Origin: Bacillota bacterium
Lineage (GTDB): Bacteria; Bacillota_A; Clostridia; Tissierellales; Peptoniphilaceae
Assembly (NCBI GenBank): GCA_023443045.1
Contig: JAEZWK010000001.1
Coordinates: 1 to 64,000 of the forward strand
Reading direction: 5' to 3'
Length of the DNA stretch: 64,000 bases
The notes below the pieces were generated by a model. The model was not told where the DNA came from. It did no database searches and saw nothing but the letters and a program-made list of their open reading frames with translations. Position 1 is the first letter of the stretch. Each line of letters begins with the position of its first letter. A program made the translations under genes and the position numbers. Below, piece after piece: positions 63,024 to 64,000 of the stretch.

Positions 63024-64000
63024 ATGAGGAAGGAATTTTCTGTTACGGGAATGAGCTGCGCTGCGTGTCAGGTGCGTATAGAAAAAGCTCTAAACGCACT
63101 TAGTTCTGTAAATAGCGTAAATGTAAATCTACTAAAAAATAAAATGGTGGTGGATATTTCTTCTCCTAAAGATATAGATTTAGTTATAGATGCTGTTAGG
63201 AATGCAGGATATGACTGTGCAGTTATGGGAGAAAAGGAAGTGAATAAAAATAATAACGAAAATGAGTTAAATCATAAAAAAATAAAATTTCGTCTAATTT
63301 TTTCACTTGTGTTTGCCATTCCACTTTTTTATATTTCGATGGGGGCTATGCACAATTGGCCGCTTCCTAATTTTTTTTATGATCACGCAAATAGTATAGA
63401 GTTTGCTATCATTCAGTTTATATTAGCCACTTTTATCATTTTTATAAATTGGCATTTTTTCTACAACGGTTTTAAATCATTGTTTTATCGCTCGCCAAAT
63501 ATGGATTCATTAATCGCGCTGGGTTCGGGAAGTGCGTATATTTTTGGTATGGTTCGGATGTTTAATATTATTTCTGCTGTAAAGATGGGGGATTTTCATC
63601 TTTCACATATGTATGCGATGGATCTTTATTTTGAGAGTGCGGGTGTGATTTTGGCGCTTATCTCTCTCGGGAAATTTTTGGAATCAAAAGCAAAGGGAAA
63701 GACTTCACGTGCTGTAGAGGCTCTTTTGGGTTTTAAGTCGGATGAGGCATGTGTTTTGGTAGATGGCACTGAAAAGATTATAAATGTAGATGATGTTAAG
63801 GTGGGAGATGTTTTGGTGTTGCGTCAGGGGGCACGTGTACCCGTAGATGGCGTGATAGTCCACGGTAATGGCGCATTAGATGAATCTGTAATTACGGGTG
63901 AATCACTTCCCCAGGATAAAACAGTGGATGGGCGTGTGATTTCGGGTACTACTCTTCTTAGTGGCTATATACATTTTCGTGCCACAGCTACAGGTAAGGA
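63024..64000 (+). CDS. copA: Copper-transporting P1B-type ATPase (N-terminal part, truncated by window)
   Basis: About 325 residues are visible. An N-terminal heavy-metal-associated domain carries the copper ligands in VTGMSCAACQVRIEKAL (about residues 7-23). A linker and the first four membrane helices follow, including NMDSLIALGSGSAYIFGM. The actuator domain has VKVGDVLVLRQGARVPVDG and the phosphatase loop DESVITGESLPQDK. The phosphorylation site DKTGT lies beyond the window. It exports Cu+ from the cytosol. A single HMA domain is present. The G-rich element upstream, probably a CsoR site, doubles as its binding site. Confidence 0.92.
   Translation, partial: MRKEFSVTGMSCAACQVRIEKALNALSSVNSVNVNLLKNKMVVDISSPKDIDLVIDAVRNAGYDCAVMGEKEVNKNNNENELNHKKIKFRLIFSLVFAIPLFYISMGAMHNWPLPNFFYDHANSIEFAIIQFILATFIIFINWHFFYNGFKSLFYRSPNMDSLIALGSGSAYIFGMVRMFNIISAVKMGDFHLSHMYAMDLYFESAGVILALISLGKFLESKAKGKTSRAVEALLGFKSDEACVLVDGTEKIINVDDVKVGDVLVLRQGARVPVDGVIVHGNGALDESVITGESLPQDKTVDGRVISGTTLLSGYIHFRATATGK

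Overview
This AT-rich window carries a bacterial replication origin and its flanks. The gene set (WalRK-YycHIJ two-component operon, RecF/DnaN/S4-protein order, Soj/Spo0J, DltB/AlgI-type MBOAT, S-layer-homology protein, lipoproteins, class B sortase, NfnAB) and the AGA-rich, A/T-ending codon use point to a low-GC Gram-positive anaerobe of the Clostridia/Tissierellia type. A member of the Peptoniphilaceae or a relative is my best guess, but no rRNA is present to confirm it. Gene orientation flips at about 16-18 kb (mostly minus to the left, mostly plus to the right), as expected for bidirectional replication from an origin around dnaA.

Layout. 1-2.76 kb: scar of an integrative conjugative element (a stop- and frameshift-ridden VirD4/TraG coupling-protein remnant and an HTH remnant) with an intact lipoprotein/HTH-membrane gene pair. 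2.76 kb: tRNA-Pro(GGG). 2.9-17.6 kb: one dense minus-strand run, read in transcription order: dnaA, dnaN, S4 protein, recF, gyrB, gyrA, then an RsbV/RsbW/SigB-type partner-switching module, a CitG-CitX fusion, electron-bifurcating NfnA/NfnB, a DUF5317 membrane protein and a CapA-like lipoprotein. oriC is split: DnaA boxes lie upstream of dnaA (17.6-17.9 kb), and a textbook unwinding element (DnaA boxes, GC clamp, four TAG trios, AT-rich DNA) lies between dnaA and dnaN.

17.9-26.2 kb: two half-size chromate transporters, a CorC/HlyC-domain membrane protein, two tRNA-Arg genes and walR-walK-yycH-yycI-yycJ-rlmH-sortase. 26.2-37.5 kb: the canonical rpmH-rnpA-yidD-yidC-jag-mnmE-mnmG-rsmG-(two parS sites)-parA-parB block, followed by PhzF-like, cyclodeaminase, cysteine-desulfurase-like, DUF4446 and apt genes. 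37.6-41.6 kb: Spx/ArsC-like protein and an iron-type ABC importer. 41.6-45 kb: LrgA/LrgB, an orphan small-RNA candidate with its own promoter and terminator, DegV, an aldo/keto-reductase relic and a Cof-type phosphatase. 45-54.4 kb: a lysine-rich-tailed protein, PepS, a membrane protein, a CDF transporter, a DHFR-like protein, MgtE and cysS-mrnC-rlmB-rae1. 54.4-62.8 kb: tRNA-Pro(TGG) and a cell-surface region (SGNH hydrolase, DUF4358 and other lipoproteins, MBOAT acyltransferase, DHHW protein, large SLH-domain surface protein), interrupted by three small minus-strand genes that each carry a frameshift. 62.9-64 kb: tRNA-Val(GAC) diverging from a CsoR-type promoter and a truncated copper P-type ATPase.

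Points most worth a second look: the orphan ncRNA, the RsbW homologue that has lost its ATP-binding motifs beside a normal-looking RsbV and sigma factor, an isoleucine at the quinolone-resistance position of GyrA, the surface-acylation gene set beside the S-layer gene, a perfect inverted repeat filling the S-layer promoter spacer, and the run of frameshifts at 56.3-57.4 kb.
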